Shown: positions 45,308-53,778, numbered from the stretch's first letter. The stretch is 64,000 nucleotides of DNA from Hymenobacter chitinivorans DSM 11115 (GCF_002797555.1 NZ_PGFA01000003.1:434001-498000), one strand, 5' to 3'. Numbers and translations: made by a program. Notes: generated from the letters alone by a model not told the origin.

Positions 45308-45308
45308 T

Positions 45309-46235
45309 ATGGCCACGACCAACACGCCGGTATCCGCCAAGATGAAGTGGAACCGCAGTCAGCTGATTGAAACCAATACCTATATCAAAGTTTATACTGA
45401 GGCCCTCAACCGTATTCTTCCTGCTCATGATCGACAAACTCTGTTCATTGTTTCTAAGCTCTTCGCCGACGGAGCAGCCGAATCCGGGGGCCGAAGACTC
45501 CACCTGGCTCGCCATCTTTTTGAGCGTGGAGAAAAGTACGTGGCTGCAATACCTGCAGAGAAGCCCGTTCTGAAGCTATTTCTGTCGAATATCTACGACC
45601 GTTCCAAATCGTTTTACCATTATCGGACCGGCAACCCCACCGAGGCCATTCAACTGGTGCACAACGCACTGGTCAACAACATTACGCTGGAAGCCAACGG
45701 CTTCGAGTTCCTGGTCTTCGACCGGGTCTCGCAGTACCACAACCTGGCCAAGGTGTATTTCGGCTTGCAGCAGCCCGAGCGGGGATTCGAAATTCTGTCG
45801 GACTCCATTTGCTTCCTGATGACGGGGCGGGCCCGGGTGCTGACAGATCTGAACCGCAACTATCTGGGAGTTTACAACGCCGACCTGATTCAGATGCGGT
45901 ACTCGCTGCTGGCCCTGATACTGTGCGAAACGCTGACCAACCTGCAGAAAGGCACCGATGCGGAGTCTTTTGTGCGCGACAGTGAGGCGTTTATGACCCC
46001 CATTCTGGCCGCAGCTCCGGAATTCGTGCTGCACGAACCGCAGGAGGAGTTTCTGCAGCAGTGGCTGTTGGTGGTGCAGCTATTCTACCAGCGGCAGTAC
46101 TCCCGGTTTCGGGAAGCCGCCGCGGCCTTTCTGGCGACGGCGCCTTCGTGCCTGCGCAATGTTCCGCACGAGCTGTTGGAGAGCCTGGTGGGCTACAGCC
46201 GGGAGCTGAGCGCACCACTACTGGCCGCAGGATAG
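45309..46235 (+). CDS. Helical protein of unknown function at the end of the cluster
   Basis: 308 residues, starting 1 base after the previous stop. No signal peptide or membrane segment. The sequence is alpha-helical with TPR-like spacing: LHLARHLFERGEKYVAAIP, SFYHYRTGNPTEAIQLVHNALVNN, LAKVYFGLQQPERGFEILSDS, and MRYSLLALILCETLTNLQKG. It may be a scaffold or an immunity/regulatory protein. No recognisable family. Close coupling to the SPASM partner suggests that it belongs to the system. A terminator follows. Confidence 0.65.
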   Translation: MATTNTPVSAKMKWNRSQLIETNTYIKVYTEALNRILPAHDRQTLFIVSKLFADGAAESGGRRLHLARHLFERGEKYVAAIPAEKPVLKLFLSNIYDRSKSFYHYRTGNPTEAIQLVHNALVNNITLEANGFEFLVFDRVSQYHNLAKVYFGLQQPERGFEILSDSICFLMTGRARVLTDLNRNYLGVYNADLIQMRYSLLALILCETLTNLQKGTDAESFVRDSEAFMTPILAAAPEFVLHEPQEEFLQQWLLVVQLFYQRQYSRFREAAAAFLATAPSCLRNVPHELLESLVGYSRELSAPLLAAG

Positions 46236-46267
46236 ACCATTGAGCTAGCCAGACCAGCTTACCCGCC

Positions 46268-46303
46268 AAAAAACGCGCCCCGCCCATCCGGCGGGGCGTT
46301 TTG
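46268..46303 (+). terminator. Terminator ending the cluster
   Basis: CGCCCCGCC and GGCGGGGCG form a GC stem with flanking A and T runs (two-base bulge in the A-rich arm), 33 bases after the last cluster gene. Confidence 0.8.
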
Positions 46304-46364
46304 CGTGTAGAGCCAGTCGGCCGTGGGTGGGGGAGCAGGCTAAATAAACTCCGCAACTATTCCC

Positions 46365-46372
46365 TACTTTTG
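46365..46372 (+). promoter_or_regulatory. Candidate -7 box TACTTTTG upstream of the second GH97 gene
   Basis: Exact TAnnTTTG match, 106 bases before ATG 46479. Confidence 0.4.
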
Positions 46373-46478
46373 GTAGCCGCTTTTCCTGCGGTAAAAGCCC
46401 CGCGGGCGGCACGCACGCGGCTACCTGTGCTTCGCCTGGCGGCGGGCAGGGGGTACTGGAATTTCACTCCTACATTGA

Positions 46479-48596
46479 ATGAAGAAGACTTTTCTGATTG
46501 TGCTGGGCCTGGCCGCGGGCTTGCGCGGATACGGGCAAACTACGGTCCCGCTGACGGCTCGGATGGAGCAAGTAGGCCTCACCTTTGCCCTGGGCCCCGG
46601 GGGGCAACCCACGTACGCCGTGCAGTATGGTGCCCAAGCCGTGCTCAAGCCCTCCCGGCTGGGCTTGGCCTTGGCCGACGGCCAGGGATTCGACGGACCG
46701 CTGGAAGTGGTGGGCAGCGAAACCAAAGAGGTAGACGAGACCTGGCGGCCGGTGTGGGGTGAGGTTCGGAGCATCCGCAACCACTACCAGCAGCTCACGG
46801 TGCACCTGCGCCAGCCCGCCCCGCCCCGTCGGCAGCTCGACGTCGTGTTCCGGGTATTTGCCGACGGCGTGGGCTTCCGCTACGAGTTTCCGGCCCAGTC
46901 CGCGCTGCAGTACTTCACCGTGCAGGACGAAAAAACCGAGTTTAACCTGCCCGCCAACCACAAAGCTTTCTGGATTCCGGGCGACTACGACTCCAATGAG
47001 TACACCTACAGCACTACCCGCCTGAGCGAAGTCAACTCGGCCAATATCGAGGCCATTCAGCTCAAATCGGCGCCCCAGCGGGTGCAGACGCCGCTGATGC
47101 TCAAGTCGGACGACGGGCTCTATATCAACATTCACGAGGCGGCCCTGGTCAACTACCCGGCCCTGATGCTGAACGTGGATACCAAAACCTTCGGGCTGAG
47201 CAGCCAGCTGGTGCCCGATGCCACCGGTACCGGAGCCAAAGCCTACCTGCAGGCGCCCGAACACACACCCTGGCGCACCATTATTGTAAGCAATAAGGCC
47301 CCGGACGTGTTGGCTTCCAAGCTGATTCTCAACCTGAACGAGCCCACCAAGCTGACCGAAACCAGCTGGATTCAGCCCCAGAAGTTTGTGGGCGTGTGGT
47401 GGGAAATGCACGTCAACAAGGCCAGCTGGAACTACTCCGACGTGAGCAACATCAAGCTGGCCGATACCGACTGGGGCAAGCTCACGCCCAACGGCCACCA
47501 CGGCGCCAATACGGCCAACGTGAAGCGCTACATTGACTTTGCCGCCAAGTATGGCCTGCAGAGCGTGCTGGTCGAGGGCTGGAACGTGGGCTGGGAAGAC
47601 TGGGCCAACAACTGGAAAGAGGAAGTATTCGACTTTGTAACGCCCTACCCCGACTTTGCCGTGGCCGAGTTGCAGCAGTACGCCCAAAGCAAGGGCGTGA
47701 AGCTGATGATGCACCACGAAACCAGCTCGTCGGTGACCAACTACGAGCGGCGCCAGGACGCGGCCTACCGCTTTATGAAGGAGCACAACTACGACGCGGT
47801 GAAAACCGGCTACGTGGGCCGCATCATCCCGCGCGGTGAGCACCACGACGGGCAGTGGATGGTAAACCACTACGTGCGCACGGCCCAGAAAACGGCCGAT
47901 AACCACATTATGGTCGACATGCACGAGTCGGTGCGGCCCACGGGCTTGCACCGCACGTATCCCAACTGGCTGGCCAGTGAGGCGGCCCGCGGCAACGAGT
48001 TTAACGCCTGGAGCAGTGGTAACCCGCCCGAGCACGAAACCATTCTGCCCTTCACCCGCCTCATCGGCGGGCCGATGGACTACACGCCCGGCATCTTCCA
48101 GATCAAGCTGGAAGGCTGGAACCCGCAGCGCAACCAGGGCAAGCAGGTGCACACCACCCTTACCAAGCAGCTGGCCCTGTACGTGACGCTGTACTCGCCC
48201 CTGCAGATGGCCGCCGACCTGCCCGAAGCTTACGAGCAGCACCTCGACGCCTTCCAGTTTATCCGCGACGTACCCGTCGACTGGGACGATACCCGCATCT
48301 TGCTGGCCGAGCCCGGCGAGTATATTACCACCGCCCGCAAGGCCAAGGGCAAGGACGAGTGGTACGTGGGTAGCATCACCGACGAGCAGGCCCGGCAGCA
48401 GCAAATAAAGCTCGACTTCCTGACGCCGGGCCAGCAGTATGAAGCCATTCTGTACGCCGACGGCAAAGGCGGCAGCTGGGATAAAAACCCGCAGGCCTAC
48501 CAGATTCGCCGGCAGAAAGTAACCAGTAAAACCACGCTCAAGCTGCAACTAGCCCCCGGGGGTGGCACGGCCATTAGCATTAAGCCGAGCCGGTAA
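46479..48596 (+). CDS. GH97 family alpha-glycosidase, second copy
   Basis: 705 residues with a signal peptide (LIVLGLAAGLRGYGQ). It follows the same plan as the copy at 22178-24328: WRPVWGEVRSIRNHYQQL, RVFADGVGFRYEFP, HKAFWIPGDYDSNEY, SVLVEGWNVGWEDWANN, LMMHHETSSSV, DMHESVRPTGLHRTYPN and SEAARGNEFNAW. Catalytic-region Glu residues are kept. The two are clear paralogues in opposite orientation on either side of the RiPP/export block. No susCD partners are adjacent. Confidence 0.93.
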   Translation: MKKTFLIVLGLAAGLRGYGQTTVPLTARMEQVGLTFALGPGGQPTYAVQYGAQAVLKPSRLGLALADGQGFDGPLEVVGSETKEVDETWRPVWGEVRSIRNHYQQLTVHLRQPAPPRRQLDVVFRVFADGVGFRYEFPAQSALQYFTVQDEKTEFNLPANHKAFWIPGDYDSNEYTYSTTRLSEVNSANIEAIQLKSAPQRVQTPLMLKSDDGLYINIHEAALVNYPALMLNVDTKTFGLSSQLVPDATGTGAKAYLQAPEHTPWRTIIVSNKAPDVLASKLILNLNEPTKLTETSWIQPQKFVGVWWEMHVNKASWNYSDVSNIKLADTDWGKLTPNGHHGANTANVKRYIDFAAKYGLQSVLVEGWNVGWEDWANNWKEEVFDFVTPYPDFAVAELQQYAQSKGVKLMMHHETSSSVTNYERRQDAAYRFMKEHNYDAVKTGYVGRIIPRGEHHDGQWMVNHYVRTAQKTADNHIMVDMHESVRPTGLHRTYPNWLASEAARGNEFNAWSSGNPPEHETILPFTRLIGGPMDYTPGIFQIKLEGWNPQRNQGKQVHTTLTKQLALYVTLYSPLQMAADLPEAYEQHLDAFQFIRDVPVDWDDTRILLAEPGEYITTARKAKGKDEWYVGSITDEQARQQQIKLDFLTPGQQYEAILYADGKGGSWDKNPQAYQIRRQKVTSKTTLKLQLAPGGGTAISIKPSR

Positions 48597-48733
48597 GCCG
48601 GCTGCCACGGAGCTGAGTAGGGAGCCTATAGTACGGGCCAGGTTGTTGGAACAGCCTGGCCCGAGTGCTTTTGCGCAAGGTATGCGCGCCTAAAATTGGG
48701 TGGCTGATGAGAAACCGTTGAGAATATTTTTGC

Positions 48734-48780
48734 CTATGTCGTAAACATGCGTCATAGAATGTCGTATGTTTACGACATAG
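48734..48780. promoter_or_regulatory. ArsR-type operator: 15-bp inverted repeats
   Basis: CTATGTCGTAAACAT (48734-48748) and ATGTTTACGACATAG (48766-48780) are exact reverse complements with a 17-base spacer, ending 15 bases before the regulator's ATG. Each arm is itself a near palindrome (ATGT-5-ACAT), so two repressor dimers may bind. Position and form indicate autoregulation. Confidence 0.8.
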
Positions 48781-48795
48781 TTCACTGCTTTTCTT

Positions 48796-49146
48796 ATGAC
48801 ACACGCCAAAACCGCCGCCTTTACGACCGAGCAGCAGCAGCTGGCCCGGGTAGCCAAAGCCCTGGCCCACCCGGCCCGGGTGGCTATTATTCAGCTGCTG
48901 GCCAGCAAAACCACTTGCATTTCCGGCGACATTGCCGCCGAGCTGCCCTTGTCGCGCACCACCGTGACCCAGCACCTGCAGGAGCTCAAAGCCCTGGACA
49001 TGATTCGGGGCGAAATCGACGGCCTAACGGTGTGCTACTGCCTGAATACGACTCTGCTGCGGCAAGTGCAGCAGCAGTTTATGACCTTTTTCCAGGAAGC
49101 CACGGCCCCGTCGCCCTGCGCGCCCGATACCGCCTGCGCCTGCTGA
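48796..49146 (+). CDS. arsR: ArsR-family metalloregulator
   Basis: 116 residues. Winged-helix core with VAKALAHPARVAIIQLL, then GDIAAELPLSRTTVTQHLQELKALDMIRGEIDG (recognition helix and wing). Cysteines occur at the start of the winged helix (TTCISGD) and in a C-terminal CAPDTACAC tail, plausible As(III) ligands that differ from the classic ELCVCDL site. Repressor of the operator just upstream and probably of the arsI-like and acetyltransferase genes that follow. Confidence 0.9.
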   Translation: MTHAKTAAFTTEQQQLARVAKALAHPARVAIIQLLASKTTCISGDIAAELPLSRTTVTQHLQELKALDMIRGEIDGLTVCYCLNTTLLRQVQQQFMTFFQEATAPSPCAPDTACAC

Positions 49147-49178
49147 TTCTCATTTTCCCACCTTTTACCCCTACTCGT

Positions 49179-49769
49179 ATGGCAGCCTCTGTTTTCCCCC
49201 GGATGCACGTTTCGCTGTATGTGGCCGACCTGACGGCCACGGTCAACTTCTACAATACCTTCTTTGGCCAGCCGGCCACCAAAATCCGGCCGGGTTACGC
49301 CAAATACGTGCTGGACCGACCCTCGCTCATCATCTCCTTTGTCGAAAATGCCCAGCGCGTTGCCAGTCACTTTGGGCACCTGGGCTTTCAGGTAGAAACC
49401 GTGGCCGAGCTCGATGAGCGCCTGACCGTGGCGCGGGCGGCGGGGCTAGTGCAGCGCGAAGAAATTGGTACCAGCTGCTGCTACGCCAAGCAAGACAAGT
49501 TTTGGGTAAACGACCCCGACGGGGTGGAGTGGGAGGTGTACTACTTTCACGAAGACGCCGAATTTAACGACCCACGCTACCAGGACGAGTACCAGCAGGC
49601 CAGCGCCTCGCAGTGCTGCATTGCGCCACCGGCCAAGGTGCCCGCCGAGCTGCACTTTGCTCCCGCCGAGGCTATGGCCTTTCCCATAGCCGCCACTGCT
49701 CCGGCTGCCGAGCCGGGCTGCGGCTGCGGTACTCCCGCTACGCTGGCCCTGGATCCGGCCTGCTGCTAA
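49179..49769 (+). CDS. ArsI/CadI-family dioxygenase (C-As lyase-like) with a Cys-rich tail
   Basis: 196 residues from MAASVFPRMHVSLYVADL. A glyoxalase-fold (VOC) protein: MHVSLYVADLTATVNFYNTFFG, SHFGHLGFQVE, and TSCCYAKQDKFWVNDPDGVEWEVYYF, with the paired Cys-Cys seen in ArsI C-As bond lyases and in cadmium-induced CadI proteins. ArsI removes methyl groups from trivalent organoarsenicals using Fe(II). After about residue 125 the tail is long and Cys-rich (QCCIAPP, GCGCGT, ACC), possibly for As binding. It follows arsR with 32 bases between. Confidence 0.85.
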   Translation: MAASVFPRMHVSLYVADLTATVNFYNTFFGQPATKIRPGYAKYVLDRPSLIISFVENAQRVASHFGHLGFQVETVAELDERLTVARAAGLVQREEIGTSCCYAKQDKFWVNDPDGVEWEVYYFHEDAEFNDPRYQDEYQQASASQCCIAPPAKVPAELHFAPAEAMAFPIAATAPAAEPGCGCGTPATLALDPACC

Positions 49770-49837
49770 CTTGCCGGCTCCACGCGCGTGGCCGCCCCGG
49801 CGTGGGGCTTGTCTTATCATGTATTATCGTCTGCAGT

Positions 49838-50377
49838 ATGAAACTTCTTCCTCTTGCCGCCGCCCACTGGGAACAGGTGCGGACTATTTATGAGCAAGGC
49901 CTCGCTACCGGCAATGCTACTTTTCAAACCACGGCCCCGGCCTGGGAGGAGTGGGACCAGGGCCACTTGGCGCACAGCCGCCTCGTGGCTCTCGATGAGG
50001 CGGGGCAGGTGCTGGGCTGGGTGGCGCTGTCGCCGGTTTCGGGCCGCTGCGTGTACGGAGGCGTGGGGGAGGTCAGCGTGTACGTGGCCACTGCCGCCCG
50101 GGGCCTGGGCGTGGGCCGGCAGCTGCTGGCGGCCCTGATTACCGAGTCAGAAAAGCAGGGTATGTGGACTCTGCAGGCGGGCATTTTCCCCGAAAACACC
50201 GCCAGCGTGCGGTTGCACGAGGCCCACGGCTTTCGGCAGGTGGGGCGCCGGGAGCGAATCGGGCAGCTCCACGGCCTCTGGCGCGACACGCTGCTGCTGG
50301 AACGCCGCAGCACGGTGGTCGGGGCCGAGCCGCCGCTACCGGCTACCACCGAGCGGCCGGCCGCCGCGGAAGGGTAA
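49838..50377 (+). CDS. GNAT acetyltransferase, ArsN1-like
   Basis: 179 residues from MKLLPLAAAHWEQVRTIYEQGLATGNATFQTTAPAWEEW, the pattern of phosphinothricin/arsinothricin acetyltransferases. The acetyl-CoA loop is VSVYVATAARGLGVGRQLLAAL (about 82-103), and GIFPENTASVRLHEAHGFRQVG completes the family signature. Location in an arsenic island favours arsinothricin acetyltransferase (ArsN1) over general amino-acid N-acetyltransferase. The last about 20 residues (VVGAEPPLPATTERPAAAEG) are a variable tail. Confidence 0.82.
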   Translation: MKLLPLAAAHWEQVRTIYEQGLATGNATFQTTAPAWEEWDQGHLAHSRLVALDEAGQVLGWVALSPVSGRCVYGGVGEVSVYVATAARGLGVGRQLLAALITESEKQGMWTLQAGIFPENTASVRLHEAHGFRQVGRRERIGQLHGLWRDTLLLERRSTVVGAEPPLPATTERPAAAEG

Positions 50378-50490
50378 GCCGGCCGGGCCCCGCCGCTCAG
50401 CTACGCCTTCCTTTCCTAAGCTAACACTAAACGACCCGGCGTACCCACCACTGCTTTGCAGGCCCCGACGGTCATTTTTCGCTACTTCGT

Positions 50491-50748
50491 ATGTCCCACA
50501 AGCCAAACGTGTTGGTGCTGGGCACCGGCAATTCCTGCCGTAGTCAGCTGTTGCACGGATACTTAAGCCGGCTCTTAGCCGAGCAAGTCGCCGTGTACAG
50601 TGCCGGCATCGAAACCCACGGGGTGAATCCGAAGGCTATTGCCGTAATGCAGCAGGACGGCGTCGATATTGCCCACCATACCAGCAACCTGGTAAACGAG
50701 TACGCCCACGCTTTTACCGCGCGTTATTTCCCGTCGGTTAAGCCATAG
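50491..50748 (+). pseudogene. Truncated, inactive arsenate reductase (LMW-PTP type) remnant
   Basis: 85 residues. The text NVLVLGTGNSCRSQLLHGYLSRL and YSAGIETHGVNPKAIAVMQQDGVDIAHHTSNLVNEY clearly matches the start of thioredoxin-type ArsC, but the nucleophile of the P-loop (CTGNSCRS) is Gly, and after VNEY the protein jumps to AHAFTARYFPSVKP, without the later redox Cys pair and the rest of the about 130-140-residue family length. Hence it is almost surely non-functional. It sits downstream of the acetyltransferase as a former member of the ars island. Confidence 0.75.
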
Positions 50749-50769
50749 CCGCGTTTTTAAGGGGCAGTA

Positions 50770-50830
50770 AGGCCCCCACACAGAAGCGCCACTGTCCGGT
50801 TTGGGCAGTGGCGCTTCTGTGTGGGGGCCT
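50770..50830. terminator. Perfect 25-bp hairpin
   Basis: Arms 50770-50794 and 50806-50830 are exact reverse complements (AGGCCCCCACACAGAAGC at the base) with an 11-base loop. Located between convergent genes; no T run. Unusually long for a terminator. Confidence 0.75.
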
Positions 50831-50838
50831 GCGGGCGG

Positions 50839-51201
50839 CTAGCGGGCCGGGGCGACGGGCGGGGGAGCTAGGGCTTGGCGCGTCCAGGAGCCGGCCAGAG
50901 CGGCCAGGCCGCCTACCAGGCCGCTGAGCACGGCCGCCAGAATAACCACGGCCCAGCTGCTGCCGCCGAGCGGAAGGAGTTGGGCCACGCGGGAGGCCAG
51001 CAGGCCCTCATTTTTGACGTTGAACCACACGGCCAGCATAAACCAGCCCATACCTACCCCGTTGAAGCCCGCCATAAAGGCCCGGCCGCCGGAGGTCGGT
51101 AGCCCGAAAGCCGCGGCAAAGGCCAGGGGCGTAACAATCCACCAGGGCAGGAAATACTGCGCTACGGCGCACAAGACGAAGATTACTAGAAATAAACGCA
51201 T
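50839..51201 (-). CDS. Small membrane protein, function unknown
   Basis: 120 residues with three or four hydrophobic segments: LFLVIFVLCAVAQYFLPWWIVTPLAFAAAFGL, an amphipathic GFNGVGMGWFMLAVWFNVKN, and SSWAVVILAAVLSGLVGGLAALAGSW. Ends in a Pro/Ala-rich tail. The pattern (RxFxxGF, FW...N) recurs in uncharacterised Bacteroidota proteins. Its upstream region also serves nothing else; next to a penicillin acylase gene on the same strand but 52 bases apart. Confidence 0.7.
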   Translation of the reverse strand: MRLFLVIFVLCAVAQYFLPWWIVTPLAFAAAFGLPTSGGRAFMAGFNGVGMGWFMLAVWFNVKNEGLLASRVAQLLPLGGSSWAVVILAAVLSGLVGGLAALAGSWTRQALAPPPVAPAR

Positions 51202-51253
51202 AACGGGTAATGGTTAAAGGGTTAAATAACGAGGGTAAGATAGGGGTTCTGCG

Positions 51254-53692
51254 TTATTTCTGCTGCAGCGTCCAGGCGGCCTGCACGCGGGGGTGCTTTT
51301 CGTCGGGGCTGCGCAGAAAAACCAGCTCCGTGAGCTGCCCGGCGCTCCAGGTGTCAATCAGGTTCTCGTAGTAAGCCGAGCCGGGGTTGCCCGACTGCCC
51401 ACCGGGGTACACGCCGTAGGCCTTCACCTGCGGGCCCAGCGCCACAACCATGCGCCAGGACGGCCCGTTCCGCTCGGAAGTGGCATTGACGATGCCAGCC
51501 CCGCCGCCCACATTCAAATCCAGGCGGCCGAAGCCGGGCAGCTGGGCCAGGTGCAGAATGTCGGTGCTTTTCTGGTGGGCCCAGCGCCACTCCGGGCCCA
51601 GGGCGCCAAACTTGCGGGTGAGCGAGTCGGTGGCAAACTGCAACGACAGCCGGGCCAGGGTTTCGAGGGTTTCCTTGGCCGGGGTGCGCCGGTCGTCAAT
51701 CCAGCGGGAAGTGGGCTCCTGCAGTAGCAGGGTGTTGGTCCGGTCCCGGCTGGGGGCGCGCATTTCCAGGCCGGTAGCCTGCAGACCGAAATCATCATCC
51801 CAGAGGCGCTTCACTAGGTTGCTGTACCAGAGCTCAAAGATGCTGGGCCCAATGGCGTCGGCCTCGTAGAAGTAGTTCCAGCGGCTGAGCTCGTCGTACA
51901 CTTTCTGCTGGGCAGCGGGCAGCGGTTGCCCTTGCACCAGGCTCAGCATTCGGGGCAGCATGAGCTGGGCGTTGAGGTTGAGGTTATCGGTCTGGAGCAG
52001 GCGCAGGCTGTCGGGCGTCACGCGCGTCATGCGGGCCAGCCGCTCGTTGATGCGGTGGCCCCGCTCGTAGCTGCCGTACTGCCAGTTGAGGTAATACGGG
52101 TAGTCGGGGCCGGCCGAAAACTGGTTGGCGGAGCTCACGAAGCCCCGGGCCGGGTTTTTCACGTGGGGGTTCTGCTGCTGCGGAATCCAGCCCTGCCAGT
52201 CGTAGGCCGGGTCGGTACCGTCGAGGATGAACTTGCCCTGGTTGCGCCACTTCAGCGGAAACCGGCCGTTGGGCCAGATGGCAATATCGTTCTGGCTGCT
52301 GGCAAAGATGAAGTTCTGGGCCGGGGAGCCGTAGGTGCTCAGGGCCGCGGTGTAGTCCTGGTAGTTCCGGGCCCGGTTCAGCTTATAAAACGCCAGCACC
52401 TCATTATCGGCGTCGTGGGCCGTCCAGCGCATGGCGTGGCGGGTGGGCGTCTGGGTCATGAAGGGCTTCTCGTCCTTGTCGTACACGATGGGGCCGTGGT
52501 GGGTGTAGAGCACCGTGTCGTAACGGTCGGGCTGCCCGCGCACCACAATGTGCTCTACCACCCGGCGCACCGGTTTCCAGTGCCCGTCGTGCCAGTACTC
52601 GCGCTGGGAAGCATCCTTAAACTTGAGCTGGTAGAAGTCCAGCACGTCGGCCGCCACGTTGGTCACACCCCAGGCCACCTGGTCGTTGAAGCCGATAATA
52701 ACCGTGGGGGCGCCCGGAATCGTGACGCCGTACACGTTCACGCCCGGGGCCGAGAGCTGCACCTGGTACCAGATGCTGGGCAAATTGAGCTGCAAGTGCG
52801 GGTCGTTGGCCAGAATCGGGAAGCCCGAAGCCGACTTTTTCCCGTCCACGGCGAAGTTGTTGGACCCCAGCTCCGGGTCGGGTTCGTTTTGAGCTACTTT
52901 GTTCGACATGGCCGCCGTAAACGAAGGCGGCGTGGGCGGGGCGGGCAGGGGCTTAAAATCGAGCGGCGTGCCTACGGGTACAATCGGGTCTTCGCGCTGC
53001 GGGTAGTCCGGAAACAGGTCCTGGACCACTGCCGGGCCGTATTTGCCCAGGGCGTTGGACAGGCGCAAGTCGTCGGAGCGGCCACTCAGGTCGAAGGCCA
53101 TGTACTTGAGCAGCAGCGAGCTTTTTATTGGCTCCCAGGGCTCAGGCGCGTAATCGAGCAGCTTGTACTCGAAGGGGTAGTCGCGCGGGCTCAGGCTCTG
53201 GATGTAGGCGTTGATGCCGTCGGAGTAAGAGGTCAGCACGGTGCGGGTCGTGGGGTCGGCCAGCATGGCTGCCGTCGACTTCTCGGCCCCGAACTTGAGG
53301 CCCATGCGCCGAAAAAACCGGTCGGTTTCAAGCCGGGCCGGCCCCACGATTTCCGACAGCCGCCCGGCCGCCACGTGGGTCACGAAGTCCATCTGCCAGA
53401 GCCGGTCCTGGGCCGTGAGGTAGCCCTGGGCAAAGTACAGGTCGTGGTCGTTCTGGGCGAAGATGTGGGGTACGTGCTTGTCGTCGAAGCGCACCTGCAC
53501 TGGCTGCTGCAGGCCGGGCAGGGTCAGGGTTTGGGCCACGGGAAAGCCGTTGGCGGGTTCGGCATTGCGCCAAAAGCCCTGAAACGGGCTCAGAAACTTG
53601 CCGAAAGGTGGAATATCACCCTGTTTGGTATTGAGCACCCAGGTCAGGGCCAGGGAAAGAGCAGTAGCTAAGAGAGCTTTAATCCACTTCAT
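51254..53692 (-). CDS. Penicillin acylase family Ntn-hydrolase
   Basis: 812 residues. Signal or membrane segment at the N-terminus (IKALLATALSLALTWVL). Alpha part: VRFDDKHVPHIFAQNDHDLYFAQGYLTAQDRLWQMDF is the family hallmark. The autocatalytic cleavage site is PELGSNNFAVDGKKSASGFPILANDPHL; the Ser after Gly is the beta-chain N-terminal nucleophile. Then FNDQVAWGVTNV and other beta-chain segments. The substrate may be acylated amino acids, N-acyl homoserine lactones or beta-lactam-like amides; none can be picked from sequence alone. No operon partners. Confidence 0.92.
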   Translation of the reverse strand: MKWIKALLATALSLALTWVLNTKQGDIPPFGKFLSPFQGFWRNAEPANGFPVAQTLTLPGLQQPVQVRFDDKHVPHIFAQNDHDLYFAQGYLTAQDRLWQMDFVTHVAAGRLSEIVGPARLETDRFFRRMGLKFGAEKSTAAMLADPTTRTVLTSYSDGINAYIQSLSPRDYPFEYKLLDYAPEPWEPIKSSLLLKYMAFDLSGRSDDLRLSNALGKYGPAVVQDLFPDYPQREDPIVPVGTPLDFKPLPAPPTPPSFTAAMSNKVAQNEPDPELGSNNFAVDGKKSASGFPILANDPHLQLNLPSIWYQVQLSAPGVNVYGVTIPGAPTVIIGFNDQVAWGVTNVAADVLDFYQLKFKDASQREYWHDGHWKPVRRVVEHIVVRGQPDRYDTVLYTHHGPIVYDKDEKPFMTQTPTRHAMRWTAHDADNEVLAFYKLNRARNYQDYTAALSTYGSPAQNFIFASSQNDIAIWPNGRFPLKWRNQGKFILDGTDPAYDWQGWIPQQQNPHVKNPARGFVSSANQFSAGPDYPYYLNWQYGSYERGHRINERLARMTRVTPDSLRLLQTDNLNLNAQLMLPRMLSLVQGQPLPAAQQKVYDELSRWNYFYEADAIGPSIFELWYSNLVKRLWDDDFGLQATGLEMRAPSRDRTNTLLLQEPTSRWIDDRRTPAKETLETLARLSLQFATDSLTRKFGALGPEWRWAHQKSTDILHLAQLPGFGRLDLNVGGGAGIVNATSERNGPSWRMVVALGPQVKAYGVYPGGQSGNPGSAYYENLIDTWSAGQLTELVFLRSPDEKHPRVQAAWTLQQK

Positions 53693-53718
53693 GAGCCGGG
53701 TGGGCAGGGCGTAGCTAA

Positions 53719-53757
53719 AAATAAAAACTGGCCGCCGGAAAACTCCGCACGGCCAGT
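53719..53757 (-). terminator. Intrinsic terminator downstream of the outer-membrane protein gene
   Basis: On the minus strand ACTGGCCG and CGGCCAGT form a stem followed by a T-rich run (TTTTTATTTTTAG), beyond the stop of the gene ending at 53779. Confidence 0.75.
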
Positions 53758-53778
53758 ATAATTACTAGTTAAAAACGA

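Noticed and set aside
46470..48548. 692-residue open frame antisense to the second GH97 gene
   Set aside because: It is the complementary frame of a high-GC gene; composition (His, Val, Gly, Arg-rich) and lack of any motif mark it as a shadow. The same holds for 22304-24316, 11303-12601, 15092-16261 and 51926-53671.
50491..50748. A functional short arsenate reductase
   Set aside because: The P-loop nucleophile Cys is Gly and the half with the other redox cysteines is missing.
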